Source: Halicephalobus mephisto (Eukaryota > Nematoda > Chromadorea > Rhabditida > Panagrolaimidae). From it: DNA of 64,000 nucleotides. Where the stretch lies: NCBI GenBank assembly GCA_009193035.1, contig SWDT01000052.1:62001-126000 (forward strand), given 5' to 3'. The position numbers and the translations under genes are program-made. Positions 12,190 to 22,346 of the stretch are shown here, piece by piece (position 1 is the first letter of the stretch; each line of letters starts with the position of its first letter). The notes beneath the pieces were generated by a model that saw only the letters and a list, made by a program, of their open reading frames with translations, ran no database searches and had not been told where the DNA came from.

Positions 12190-12965
12190 AAGATGGAATG
12201 GAATCCATTGGGATCCTCCCGCCGCGAAAGCCTGAGCCCGCCACAAGTTTCTCTTCGATCGAAGAGCAAAAATCGTCAAAGAAAACTCCGTCAAAACCAG
12301 CCAGATCGTCTTTCATTTTCATCTTTTTTATATATATTTTATTTTGATTACTTTCCCCTAAGTAACTTTGTCAGATACCCGTGTCGCGATACCCTGAATC
12401 TATTCTAATGAATTTTCTCAACCAAACTGCAAAAATCGTCAAAGAAAACTGTCAAAACCAGCCAAATCGTCTTTCATTTTCATCTTTTTTATATATATTT
12501 TATTTTGATTCACTTTTTTCCAAGTAATTTTACTATCTATTCGTATAACGAAACTAAATCTATTTTAACATATTTTTCGATCTGAAAGCAGAAATTTTGG
12601 AAGAAAAACGTCACCAAAACTGATCGTCTTGTTTTACATATCCACTTTTTTTATATCAATTTAACTTTTATCATACTTCCTGTGTTGTTTTTTGAAGTTG
12701 TCCCATCGCGAAATTCTGAGTCCGTTTCTTTGGTGTTTTTGAGTGAAAAATAAAAATCGTTAAAGCATTCGTCATAGCTCACTGTTCTCTTTCATCTCCA
12801 CCTTTTTATATCAATTTAACTTTTTTTCTGCTTTTTACGTGTTGTTTTTCGAAGCTCTCCCATCGCGAAATCCTGAATTTGTTTCAATTCCTGCGATCGA
12901 AAGAACAGAAATCATAAAACTCCACTTTTATCTCTGTATTTGCTATATCAATTTGATTCAATTGT
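12190..12965. repeat. About five degenerate tandem units upstream of vha-4
   Basis: Units of about 120-170 bp share AAAATCGTCAAAGAAAACT, then CATTTTCATCTTTTTTATAT, then a T-rich tract and CCATCGCGAAATCCTGAA. Copies start near 12260, 12420, 12580, 12740 and 12895. The last one runs into the TTTTCAG acceptor just before the vha-4 start, so the repeat supplies the outron or leader region of this gene. Divergence grows between copies. The stretch 11850-12190 before it shows nothing beyond AT-rich DNA. Confidence 0.65.
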
Positions 12966-13004
12966 TTTTTGCCATCAAATTTTAACTGTATTTTCAGACT
13001 CAAA

Positions 13005-13776
13005 ATGGCCGGGCCCATGCTGTACACCTTTTACTCACTTTCTGCGTTGACCACAGCAGTCTTAATCGGCACTGGTATGACTTTTTAGTTTTTGTATCGA
13101 TTTGTTAGTAAAACGAGCATTTCAGGACTGTTTTACATGCTCACGGGTCAAGGAGAAAGATTTGATATTGGATGGTTCCTAACGGACACATCACCTCACA
13201 TGTGGGCCGGATTAGGTATCGCTGCAAGTTTGTCCCTTTCCGTCGTCGGTGCCGGATGGTTTGTCGTCAGTTTCAAAATTACCAATATGTGAATCGTGTT
13301 TCAGGGGTATCTTCACTACTGGGTCTTCTATTCTTGGTGGTGGTGTCAAAGCTCCCAGAATTAGAACAAAGAACTTGGTTTCCATCATTTTCTGTGAAGC
13401 TGTAGCTATCTTCGGTATCATTATGGCATTCGTCTTTGTTGGAAAGATGCATCCATTCTCTCGTGAAGCGGCAATAAGCCTTCCGGATGTTCTTGCTAGG
13501 AACTTGGCTGCTGGATATTACATTTTTGGAGGTGGTTTGACCGTTGGATTCAGTAACTTGGTTTGTGGGCTTGCTGTTGGAATTGTTGGTTCTGGTGCTG
13601 CTATTGCTGACGCTGCCAATCCAGCCCTTTTCGTCAAGATCCTAATTATTGAAATCTTCGCCAGTGCTATTGGACTTTTTGGTATGATTATTGGTATTGT
13701 TCAGGTATGTTCATTAATGTTTGGCTAGAGTAATGGGGTTTTTCAGACGAACAAGGCAAATATGGGTGACAAGTGA
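13005..13776 (+). CDS. vha-4: V-type H+-ATPase proteolipid subunit c''
   Basis: Part of the proton-translocating ring of the vacuolar ATPase Vo sector. Four exons, 13005-13074, 13126-13258, 13305-13704 and 13747-13776, give 210 residues. The protein is almost entirely transmembrane helices with the proteolipid repeats [14 protein letters not shown] and [15 protein letters not shown] buried acidic residue, E99, lies in FCEAVAIFG, the expected proton-carrying site. The last exon encodes only [12 protein letters not shown] lies 8 bp after a TTTTCAG acceptor, consistent with trans-splicing. Length and sequence fit the c'' (ATP6V0B / Vma16) branch and not the shorter c subunit. Confidence 0.95.
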
Positions 13777-14086
13777 ATCCGTCATTGCCGACCTTTTGTC
13801 TTCATGATCATTCCCCATTCCATGTCGTTTCGAGTCTCTTAGGATTGCTTCTACTTTTTCACTTCTCATGTTCGTGATGATTATTCACCGGTTTTTATTA
13901 GCATCTTGACACCAACTTTGCCAAGTTTATCTAATAGCTGTCAATGCAGATATTTTGGTCTGTCGAAGAACTGATACAAGTCTTCAGAATCTTTATATTT
14001 AGTTCTGTTTAGACATATTTTATATTGTATATTTAGTATGAGCGAAATCTAATTAATATCGAAAAGTGAGATTATAAAGAGTGGTT

Positions 14087-15271
14087 TCAAACTTTTTGAA
14101 TGATGGCGCTTCGTCGAGGACATGCACAGTATCCAGCATCTCGACCGGGGATTCCGAGAGTTCCGTAATGCCCCTTGGGGCCTGGGGGTCCGGGGACCCC
14201 TCTGCGACCCCCGTCCCCGGGGTAGCCGTGATTTCCTGGAAGTCCCAAGGATCCGGAACGACCGGGACGTCCGCGATCTCCTGGAAGAACAATTTTAAGG
14301 TTTTGGGATACTGTAGTTTTTGGGTTTTAAGTTAAAGAAATTTAGGAATTTTTTTTGTTTAAAAAATTAATTTACCTTTTGGTCCTATGGGTCCGGGTAA
14401 CCCGATTCTGCCTGGGGCTCCTTTGATTCCTCTGGTGGCGATGAGACCTTGGATTCCGGTATTTCCTGATTGTCCTGGTTGTCCGGTAGGTCCTGGAAGA
14501 CCTGGAGGACCTGGCAATCCTTGTTTGCCAGGTATTCCACTCCGGCCTCGTGGTCCTGGCAAACCTCGTCGACCCTGAATTTGTTATTAAAAAAATTAAA
14601 AAATAAGAAATTTTAAAAATTTAAGAATTTCGAAATTGAAAAAATAAAGAATTTTGAAATTTTGAAAATTAAGAATGAAAAATTAGGAATTTTGAAATTT
14701 TGAAAATTAAGAATTTCGAAATTTTAAAAATCGAATGAATTACGTTTGGTCCTGGAGCTCCTTTGGGTCCGTCGGTCCCCTTAGGTCCTTGGGGACAGAC
14801 CCTGCAGCCGGGATAGACAGTTAGAAACTCCCTCGGGATGATACCCGGTACTCCGGGTCTTCCATCAGGACCTGGATTTCCTGGAACTCCGTCCGTCCCA
14901 GGGAGGCCGGGGGGTCCTGGGGGTCCGGGTGGACATCTGTTGAAAGTCTCGCATTGGCACTGATTACGGTACCTTGTCGGAGGTCTTGGTGGAAGTCTTC
15001 GTCGATTACTGTAACGAGAGAAGGAGTATCCAGAAGGCCGGATCTTCGGTTGTCTGGTTTGTCTCGAGTGCAATTCTTCGAATCCGTCTTTGGAAAGTTT
15101 CAATTCAGTCCAGGCTTCTGATTCCAATTTTTCGAATTCGACAAGTTCAGAATCCAGGAATTTTCGGATTTCAGTTATCCTTTGAGAGTAGTAAGGAACG
15201 TAAGTCCCGAGCAGAACTACAGTAAGACAGGAAATTCCCGCCGAGAACCCGAGGACAAGATCTGTCTTCAT
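14087..15271 (-). CDS. Nematode cuticle collagen
   Basis: A secreted structural collagen of the worm cuticle. Three exons, 15271-14744, 14574-14376 and 14280-14087, give 306 residues. It starts with a membrane-spanning signal anchor (residues about 5-30). A basic region with RQTR and RRR follows, fitting the furin-type cleavage of cuticle collagens, then a Cys pair (CQC). Gly-X-Y blocks follow ([16 protein letters not shown]), interrupted by a CRVC segment. The long [16 protein letters not shown] domain is in exon 2, and the family's C-terminal signature [12 protein letters not shown] is in exon 3. Both introns are short and AT-rich. A TTTTAG acceptor touches the ATG directly, so the ATG may open a trans-spliced first exon or follow an upstream exon. 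The subfamily was not assigned. Confidence 0.93.
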
Positions 15272-15299
15272 CTAAAATTGGCGGGATTTTTGAATTTAA

Positions 15300-15740
15300 T
15301 TTTTTTTAATATTCAAATTTAAAAAATGCATTTTTAAAAACATTCAAATTTTAAAAATACATTTTTAAAAACATTCAAATTTTAAAAATACATTTTTAAA
15401 AACATTCAAATTAAAAAAATACATTTTTAAAAACATTCAGATTTTTCGAAAATATTTGGTTTTAAAATGTTCAATTTTTTCCAAAATTAATTTTTTCGAA
15501 ATTATTGATATTTTAAATTTTTATAATACCTTCAAATTTTAAAGAATTTTTAATTTCAAAAAAATTAATTTTTTTAAAAATCTTTAATTTCGAAAAATTT
15601 TAAATATATACTTTTTTAAAAAGCTTTAATTTTTAAAAATTAATTTTTTTTAAATTTTTAAAAATTAATTTTTTTAAATCTTTAATTTTTAAAAATTAAT
15701 TTTTTTAAAATTGTTGGAATTTAAAAAAATATCCACGAAA
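15300..15740. repeat. AT-rich tandem repeat upstream of the collagen start
   Basis: ATTTTTAAAAACATTCAAAT recurs four times with a period of about 32 bp (15325-15450). It is followed by TTTTTAAAAATTAATTTTTT units. No coding signal on either strand. Confidence 0.7.
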
Positions 15741-15748
15741 TCCAGATA

Positions 15749-16074
15749 CCTTACTAACTTCGGCAGATAACTCAGATCCAGATCTTAAATCCGAAGTTCC
15801 CTCAGGGCGTGGACGGTTCCGGGGATTACGATTTTCGAAATTCACATCCAGTGCAATTTTCGGATTTATTTTTCCACGATCGGCTCCCTGTTGATCCTGG
15901 CCATTTTTGAAAACTTTTTTTTTGCTTTTTTCTTAAAAAAGATAATCCAAAAATTAAATTTTGGAATCTAGCAAGTTTCAAAATACCATGTGAAAAATAA
16001 AGACTCACTCGAGCAAAAAGAAAAAATGCAAAATGAACCGAAAAACCCCTGGCATTGCCACAGAAGCCCGTCAT
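15749..16074 (-). other. Possible upstream exon(s) of the collagen gene
   Basis: On the minus strand an open frame (about 15925-15750) reads KNGQDQQGADRGKINPKIAL and on to SGSELSAEVSK. It ends at a usable GTATCT donor in phase with the collagen exon that begins right after TTTTAG. Further upstream an ATG at 16074 starts 22 codons ending at a GTGAGT donor. Base composition here is clearly less AT-rich than the flanking repeats. The reading frames can be joined only with a non-standard donor, so this is tentative; it could equally be 5' untranslated DNA. Confidence 0.3.
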
Positions 16075-16124
16075 GACTAAAAAGCCCTCGAAAAAATCGA
16101 AGAGACCAAGTTTGCCAACAAATT

Positions 16125-17110
16125 TGTTTTATTTTTTTTCTGTTTTTAATTTTTTTTGTTTTTAATTTTTTTAAAGATTTTTTTAGTAAAATTAAAATTT
16201 TATTTTTTAAAATATTTATAAATTTATTTTTTTTTGTTTTTAATTTTTTTAAAGATTTTTTTAGTAAAATTAAAATTTTATTTTTTAAAATATTTATTAA
16301 TTTTTTTTGTTTTTAAATTTTTTAAAGATTTTTTTGGTAAAATTAAAATTTTATTTTTTAAAATATTTATAAATTTATTTTTTTCTGTTTTAAATTTTTT
16401 TATTAAATTTTTCACTTTTAAAAAAAGTTTTTTAAATAAAATTAAAATTTTATTTTTTTAAAAATTTTCATTAATTTATTTTTTTTTTGATTTTTTAATA
16501 AAATTAACATTTTATTTTTTTAAATATATTTTATTTTTTTAAATATTCATTAATTTATTTTTTTTGTTTTTGATTTTTTTAATAAAATTAAAATTTTATT
16601 TTTTTTATAATTTGAATTTTTATAAAAAATAAACTTTGTTAAAACTTTTATTTTGAAACAAAAACTTTCAAAAAAAACAGAAAATTGGAAAAACTGGTAA
16701 GCTTGGTTTTTTTCTGGAAAAACCGTCCGTGTTTTTGTGGAAATGTTTTGGCTGGTTTTTAGTCTTATTTCAAAAATCCGGATTTTAAGGATTATGAATT
16801 TACAGTAATGTCCTTTTTAATACTCTAATTTCGAAATTAATTTTTTTTTAAATTTCGAAAAAATTAAATTTTTTTTAAAATTATAAAATTAAACTTTCTA
16901 AAGAATTTCGAAATTTAAAAATTTAAAAAAATTCTTTTTTAAATTATAAAATTTAATTTTTTTTTAATTTTTAAAATTTTTTAAATGATGAAATTTAAAT
17001 TTTTTAAATTATGAAATTTAATTTTTTTTAAATATGAAATTTAATTTTTTAAATTTAAAAAATTTTTAAAATTATGAAATTTAATTTTTTAATTTTTTAA
17101 ATTATGAAAT
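16125..17110. repeat. AT-rich tandem array
   Basis: A unit of about 80 bp, TTTTTAAAGATTTTTTTAGT then AAAATTAAAATTTTATTTTT, repeats about six times between 16130 and 16620. From 16800 to 17110 simpler AAATTATGAAATTTAATTTT units follow. The sequence is more than 85 percent A+T and explains the apparent 75-codon ORF at 16234. Confidence 0.8.
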
Positions 17111-17283
17111 TTGGGATTTACTTAAAAGGATTAGTGAACTCTGTTCTGGATCTGTTTTATACTATTTTGCCATGTGCAAATGTAAACATGTTTTTTCTTT
17201 TGAAAAATTCTCGGTTACAAACAATGGGAAACGGGGCCTAGTGTTTGACTTGCCAAGGCCCGAATGGCCGGATTGTTAGAGTT

Positions 17284-18411
17284 CCGTTTTATCAAAGTTG
17301 ACAGTCAGAGTGGAAGTAAAAATTCTGACTTTTCGCGTTAAGACAACATTTATAGATTTTTTTGTTTCAGAAATTTTAGTTACGTTACTAATTAGAATTT
17401 TATATTTTAAGTTTTTGAATATTAGTCCGATTCTGTCAAAGTTCGGCATCAGAGTTTGAAGTCGAAGTTAATTATTAAAGTTTGAATTCAAAATTGACCG
17501 TCAAAGTTCGACATCAAAGTTGGCCGTCAAAGTTCGGCATCAGAGTTTGAAGTCGAAGTTGACCGTCAAAGTTGATATTTAAAGTTTGAAGTCGAAATTG
17601 AAGACCAAAGTTCGATATCAAAGTTGGCCGTCAAAGTTCGACCTCAAAGTTGACCGTCAAAGTTGATATTTAAAGTTTGAAATCGAACTTTGATCGTCAA
17701 CTTCGAACTCAAAGTTGACAGTTAAAGTTAATCATTAAAGTTTAAAATCGAAGTTGACCGTCAAAGTTAGAGGTAAAAATTTGCCCTTTTTTCGCTAATA
17801 TGATATTTATAGATTTTTTCTGTTAAAAAATTTGTCTTAAATTGATAGAACTTCAACTTTTCCGAATCCAAACATGACCGATAATTCGTGTCTTAAAGAA
17901 AAGCTCAAATTTCGAACTTTGATGACCGACTTTAATAGTTAACTTTAAAGTCGAGCTCTGACGGTTAACTTTGACAACGAACTCTAATGGTCAATTTCGA
18001 CGTCAGACTCTGACTAGTAATTTTGATTTCGAATTTCGATGATTAATTTTGATTTCGAACTTTGATGATCAATTTTGACTTTAAACTTTGATAACTAACT
18101 TTGATTTCGAACTTTGATGACCAACTTTTACCTCAAACTTTAATAGTTAATTTTAATTTCGAACTTTGATGTCAAACTTTTACCTCAAACTCTAATAGTT
18201 AATTTTGATTTCGAACTTTAATGACTAACTTTGACTTTGAACTTCGATGTCAAACTCTGATGACCAACTTTTACCTCAAACTTTTATAGTTAATTTTGAT
18301 TTCGAACTTTGATAACTAACTTTGGCCTCAAACTTTAATAGTTAATTTTGATTTCGAACTTTGATGGTTAATTTTGACAAGGAATATTGACCATCAACTT
18401 CGATAAAAAAA
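17284..18411. repeat. 1.1-kb inverted-repeat element filled with CAAAGTTGACCGT minisatellite
   Basis: The left end, CGTTTTATCAAAGTTGACAG, matches the terminal repeat of the MITE at 41.6 kb. The right end (18391-18408, CCATCAACTTCGATAAAA) is its degenerate reverse complement. The left half (17440-17790) is built of tandem copies of AAAGTT-GAC-NGTC-type 10-13 bp units. The right half (17880-18400) is built of the reverse-complement units (AACTTTGATGACCAACTTTG). The whole is therefore a long imperfect palindrome. No ORF of note. Confidence 0.7.
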
Positions 18412-18599
18412 CATAGATGTCCGAATTGCCAAATATTGACGCATAAATTGCCTAACTTGTCAAATACCTGACGTGTAGGATACCCGATTTGCCTAATGTT
18501 AATACGTAGGATGTCCGACTTGTCAAATACATAACTTATAAAATGCTAAATTTACCAAATATCTCTCATAAAATATTTGACTTCTAAAATGATCAAAAA

Positions 18600-19035
18600 C
18601 AAAAAATATTTCATTTTTAATAATTTTAATTTTATTAAATTTTTTTATTTTTAAAATTTTTTTATTTTTTACAATTATACGATTTTGGAATACTGTATAA
18701 TAAGCTAAAAATAATTTCGTAATTTTCGGTCTTAATTGGAAAATTTCAAAAATTGGCGTCGAGAAAACTGAAATTTTCATTTTTTCTACAATAATGTGGT
18801 TATTCTTAAAATTTTTAGATTTTTAAAAATTTTAAATTTTTAAATTTTTAAAAATTTTTAGATTTTCTTAGATTTTGAAAATTTTTAGATTTTTTTAGAT
18901 TTTTCAAGTTTTTTAATTTTTTAGATTTTATAAATTTTTTAGATTTTTTAATTTTTTAGATTTTATAAAATTTTTAGATTTTTTAATTTTTTAAAATTTC
19001 TAAAATTTTTAGATTTTCTTAGATTTTGAGAATTT
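18600..19035. repeat. TTTTTAGATTTT low-complexity tract
   Basis: Runs of TTTTTAGATTTTNTTAGATT repeat irregularly up to the gag-like frame. No other signal was seen. Confidence 0.7.
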
Positions 19036-19041
19036 TTAGAT

Positions 19042-19677
19042 TTGCTCCAGAATCTGATGTCACTTTATCAGAAAAGCCCCCAATCGGCCCGTTCGGCGGA
19101 CAGTCCGATCAAGATGTCCTCTGTCGGTGGTCATCCTTTTCATCCTGGATTGTTTGGCCGATATGCGACCCAGATTGCCCATTTTCATGCAAGTTTGGAT
19201 TTGATTAATCCTGCTCAAATAACTCAACTAGAAGCAGATAAATTGGATCAGATGATTGCTGAGTTGATATCCAGTCTGAATCGGCTTCAACAAGAACTCG
19301 CCGTGGCCAGCCGACCGGGCTATGCCATGGTCCAATCCGATCCTGGAGACCGGGCAAAACAACTTTTTAAAGACGCTTTGGAAATTGCGAAAATTTACAA
19401 AAATAATTTTATTCAAAATCAAGAAGAAATACAAAAAAAATCAGAAAAAGCAAGGACAAATGCCCTCAGGGTACCGCTCCTCGACGGGACCCTCACCAAC
19501 TTCAAAGACTTCTGGCCCAGATGGGAGTACTACGTCGGAAACAGTCCCTTGCCAGATGTCGAAAAATTCGATTTATTACTTTCGAGGATTTGTCCAGAAA
19601 TCAGAAAAGAAATTAAGGATCTTTCTTTCGACGAGAAATCCTACACCGACGCGATCGACATCCTCCAACGGTTCTGA
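19042..19677 (+). pseudogene. BEL/Pao-type retrotransposon gag-like fragment (DUF1759 region)
   Basis: An open frame of 211 codons. The N-terminal two thirds are helical with a heptad-like segment (residues about 55-85). The end has the pattern known from BEL/Pao gag proteins (DUF1759): LLDGTLTNFKDFWPRWEYYV, then LPDVEKFDLLL and YTDAIDILQRF. A TGA interrupts just after this. The same frame continues for about 20 more codons (SIKSPQDNPLANLL) and then dissolves into AT-rich DNA. No protease, reverse transcriptase or integrase follows. It is best read as a 5' fragment of a dead element; a domesticated short gene is less likely. Confidence 0.6.
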
Positions 19678-20059
19678 TCCATCAAATCTCCCCAGGACAA
19701 TCCGCTAGCCAATTTATTAAAATTAAAATTTATAAATTTTCTAAAAACTAAATTATTATAAAAATAAAAATATTATTACAAAATGGTCTCAACATGACTT
19801 TTTAAAATTCTTGAATTTAGATAGTTTTATTTATTTTTGGAAGATTTTAAAAATTTCGATGATTTTTTAGAAAGCTACAGTAACCTTTATGAAATTCTAA
19901 AAAGCTTCAGAATCTCTCACTGGATTCTGGAAAGTTTTAGAAATTTTTATAATATTATAAAAAACTACAGTAATTTTATCAATCTCATTCGATTCTGGAA
20001 GGTTTTAGAAATTTTTATAATATTGTAAAAAACTACAGTAATCTATAAAAATAAGATCC

Positions 20060-20205
20060 AGAAATTTGTCGGCTTATGAATACTGTATCAGACTAGTGTA
20101 TTATACGGTAACTAAGAACATCGATTTTGTCAGGACCATCTGTGAAGCTACTTGCCAGACTAATACAGTAATCCCGTCGTATTGTCATCATTCTGTCATT
20201 TTTGT
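20060..20205 (+). pseudogene. Single exon related to the secreted protein gene at 51.6-54 kb
   Basis: The frame resembles exon 4 of the secreted cysteine-rich gene: both share the pattern Y-E-x-C-I, VYYT-x-T-x-NID and CEAT in the same order and spacing. No other exon of that gene is recognisable nearby, and the frame runs on into AT-rich DNA. This looks like a relic of a paralogue. A short frame at 20292-20483 (FHNPVKNPKVFKNL...) may be another unrelated exon relic. Confidence 0.55.
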
Positions 20206-20493
20206 TAAATTTGTGAATTTATTTTTGGAATCACTAAATGAGCGTTATCTATCATAAACAAATCGTTTTGAATATTTAAAAATGTCCTTGTTTGCAGTCT
20301 TGGGCGTTTTCATTTCTAATTTCCGGATTCCACAATCCAGTAAAAAATCCTAAAGTTTTTAAAAATCTTATGAAAGTTACCGTAGTTCCAAAGAATGAGG
20401 AAGAAGTTCAAGAGCGAATTTATGGAACAAAAAAAACTTATCTAAACTCAATCTTCTTAAGACAGATCCCAAAACGAAACTAGAGATCTCATT

Positions 20494-20817
20494 TGATAAT
20501 GTAGTATAGGAGTTATAGTATAAGAGGGATTGTTGTTGAATGTCAATGGTGTGACACCTTGGAGCTCCTTGATTGGGCGGAAAACTGTTGGTTCCTACTG
20601 TTAGCAATGAAAGCCTGTTTATTTTAGCATAAACAGAACAAAAGAAGAAAGGTCCTTATTTGACCGAAGTCAAACTCGGACCAGGTTGGAGTTGGATTTT
20701 CTCAACGACTGATTCTCTGATACTTTAGTCTCATCTCCCAAGCGTCGGCTGACTGGATGTAGATTTGGGTTTTCTTTCTAGACCGTTCGCGATTTAACTC
20801 CATCTTTTATGCCTACA
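20494..20817 (+). repeat. LTR-like (or terminal-inverted-repeat-like) sequence, left copy
   Basis: About 270 bp from 20545 to 20817 match the inverted copy at 35220-35490 at roughly 85-90 percent by eye. Shared strings include GTGTGACACCTTGG-AGCTCC, CAACGACTGATTCTCTGATA and CTTTAGTCTCATCTCCCAAG. Weaker similarity extends to about 20494. The unit can be drawn as TG...GCCTACA with LTR-type ends, 324 bp long. No primer-binding site is obvious after it. It is directly followed by the envelope-like reading frame. Confidence 0.65.
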
Positions 20818-22346
20818 GTACTGATAATTCTCCAAAACAATATTTTAATTTTCATCAATTACCAAAATGTAACTTTAACTATAAAGACAAAATAAAGGTA
20901 AAAAGATTTGAAATCTTTAAACCTAATACTATAGAATATATTTCAAACGCTCATTTATGCAAAAAAGTTATCACTGAAGTTTCTTTATATACTGATTTAT
21001 CTGGATATGAACATTTAGTTGAAAAAGAAATTAATAATAAAGAAATTAGTATAAAAGAGTGTGAAGAAATGATAAAAAATAAATTTTGTGAATTTGGAAC
21101 CTTGAAAAAAGGAGAAAATTCCTTTCACACTAACAACAAGGTTTCTGCTAAGTATCCAAACAGATTTACTAGTTTATTCAGAGCTAAACATTATTTGAAA
21201 GAGAATTGTGTTTTAATTGAGACCAAAGTTTTTTCTCATTATAACCAAAGACGTCCTACTAATGTTCTAGTTGATATGAATAAGTGTGAATATTCAAAAG
21301 GTAGATGTAAAATTAAACCCAATGAATTCATGGTTTGGGAAGTGAATGATAAACAAAACTGTAAATTCGTTTCTATTGGAGATTTTAAGGGGTATTTGAA
21401 TGGAAACTTTTGGATCAATAATGATTATCAAATAGCCTTAAATTTAATAAATAACTTCACGACTGATTGTGGAAATAATTTACAATTAAACTCTGAAGGT
21501 TATGCTTTAAAATCTGTTAGAGAAAAAAGATCGGATCAGAATTCTGTTAAAACTTTTCAAGAAGCAGGAGAACTACAATATCTAGAAAATAATATCAAGA
21601 ATCAATTAAGACATTTAACAGAAACTTTTTGTCAAATGTTCAATAATCATAATGAAATTTTAGAAATATTATTGAAGGAGAATCCAAAGAAATTTATTCG
21701 AAAAGTTTTAAATTATACTGCAGTTGATGTTAAAGTAATTAATAATAGTATTATGAAAGTTAAATTCTGTAAAGAAATTAATAATGACATGATTGAATTT
21801 ACTGACTTAAATGATATTAAGGGTTATATACCTATCAAAATTAAGAAATATAATGATAAAATTTGGTATATGAAAGATAATGTAATTACTAATGACAATT
21901 CTCTACAGCAAACTGTTGCGAACAATATCTCTAGTTTAAAAAATGTTGAAATAAAGAATAATTATAACTTACGGTTTTTGAAAAAGAAACTAATTTTCAA
22001 AGAACACATCTTCAACGATGTGAAGACTAATATAGAAGAAGAATTACTAAATGAGATGAGGCAGATGTCAAATGCTGAAGTGGAATTAAAGGAAAATGAG
22101 CAGAATTCAGCGATACCTCATGAAATAATAAACGACTTGGATAACCTCTTTGAATCTTATTGGTTAAAGTATTGCAGAATTTATGTAACAATTGCTTCGA
22201 CATTAATTTATGTATTTATTGCTAGATCTTTGATTTATATTGTATCACCACAGTTTTCTTTAAGTAAAAGAGAACAAAGTAGAGTCGTTAGACAACAATC
22301 TTCGGGAGTTAAGTTACTTTCGTTTGAGGACGGCGATCATAGCTGA
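20763..22346 (+). CDS. Envelope-glycoprotein-like ORF of a viral or retroelement type
   Basis: The frame is open from 20763 (first ATG at 21069) to TGA at 22344-22346, about 527 codons in all, 425 from the first ATG. Visible features are a cysteine-rich N-terminal half, a conserved-looking CEEM motif, a short basic stretch (REKRS) near the middle that could be a cleavage site, and a helical region after it. One hydrophobic segment near the C-terminus (about 50 residues before the stop) could span a membrane, with a short basic tail behind it. This architecture resembles class-type envelope proteins carried by BEL/Pao retroelements and by chuvirus-like glycoproteins; the assignment is by pattern only. 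No signal peptide is visible downstream of the first ATG. It has no introns and is AT-rich like the island around it. It lacks disabling stops, which is unusual among the relics here. Confidence 0.5.
   Translation: MWVFFLDRSRFNSIFYAYSTDNSPKQYFNFHQLPKCNFNYKDKIKVKRFEIFKPNTIEYISNAHLCKKVITEVSLYTDLSGYEHLVEKEINNKEISIKECEEMIKNKFCEFGTLKKGENSFHTNNKVSAKYPNRFTSLFRAKHYLKENCVLIETKVFSHYNQRRPTNVLVDMNKCEYSKGRCKIKPNEFMVWEVNDKQNCKFVSIGDFKGYLNGNFWINNDYQIALNLINNFTTDCGNNLQLNSEGYALKSVREKRSDQNSVKTFQEAGELQYLENNIKNQLRHLTETFCQMFNNHNEILEILLKENPKKFIRKVLNYTAVDVKVINNSIMKVKFCKEINNDMIEFTDLNDIKGYIPIKIKKYNDKIWYMKDNVITNDNSLQQTVANNISSLKNVEIKNNYNLRFLKKKLIFKEHIFNDVKTNIEEELLNEMRQMSNAEVELKENEQNSAIPHEIINDLDNLFESYWLKYCRIYVTIASTLIYVFIARSLIYIVSPQFSLSKREQSRVVRQQSSGVKLLSFEDGDHS

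Noticed and set aside
16234..16461. 75-codon Phe/Leu/Lys ORF
   Set aside because: Product of an 80-bp AT repeat unit; same frame repeats with the DNA.
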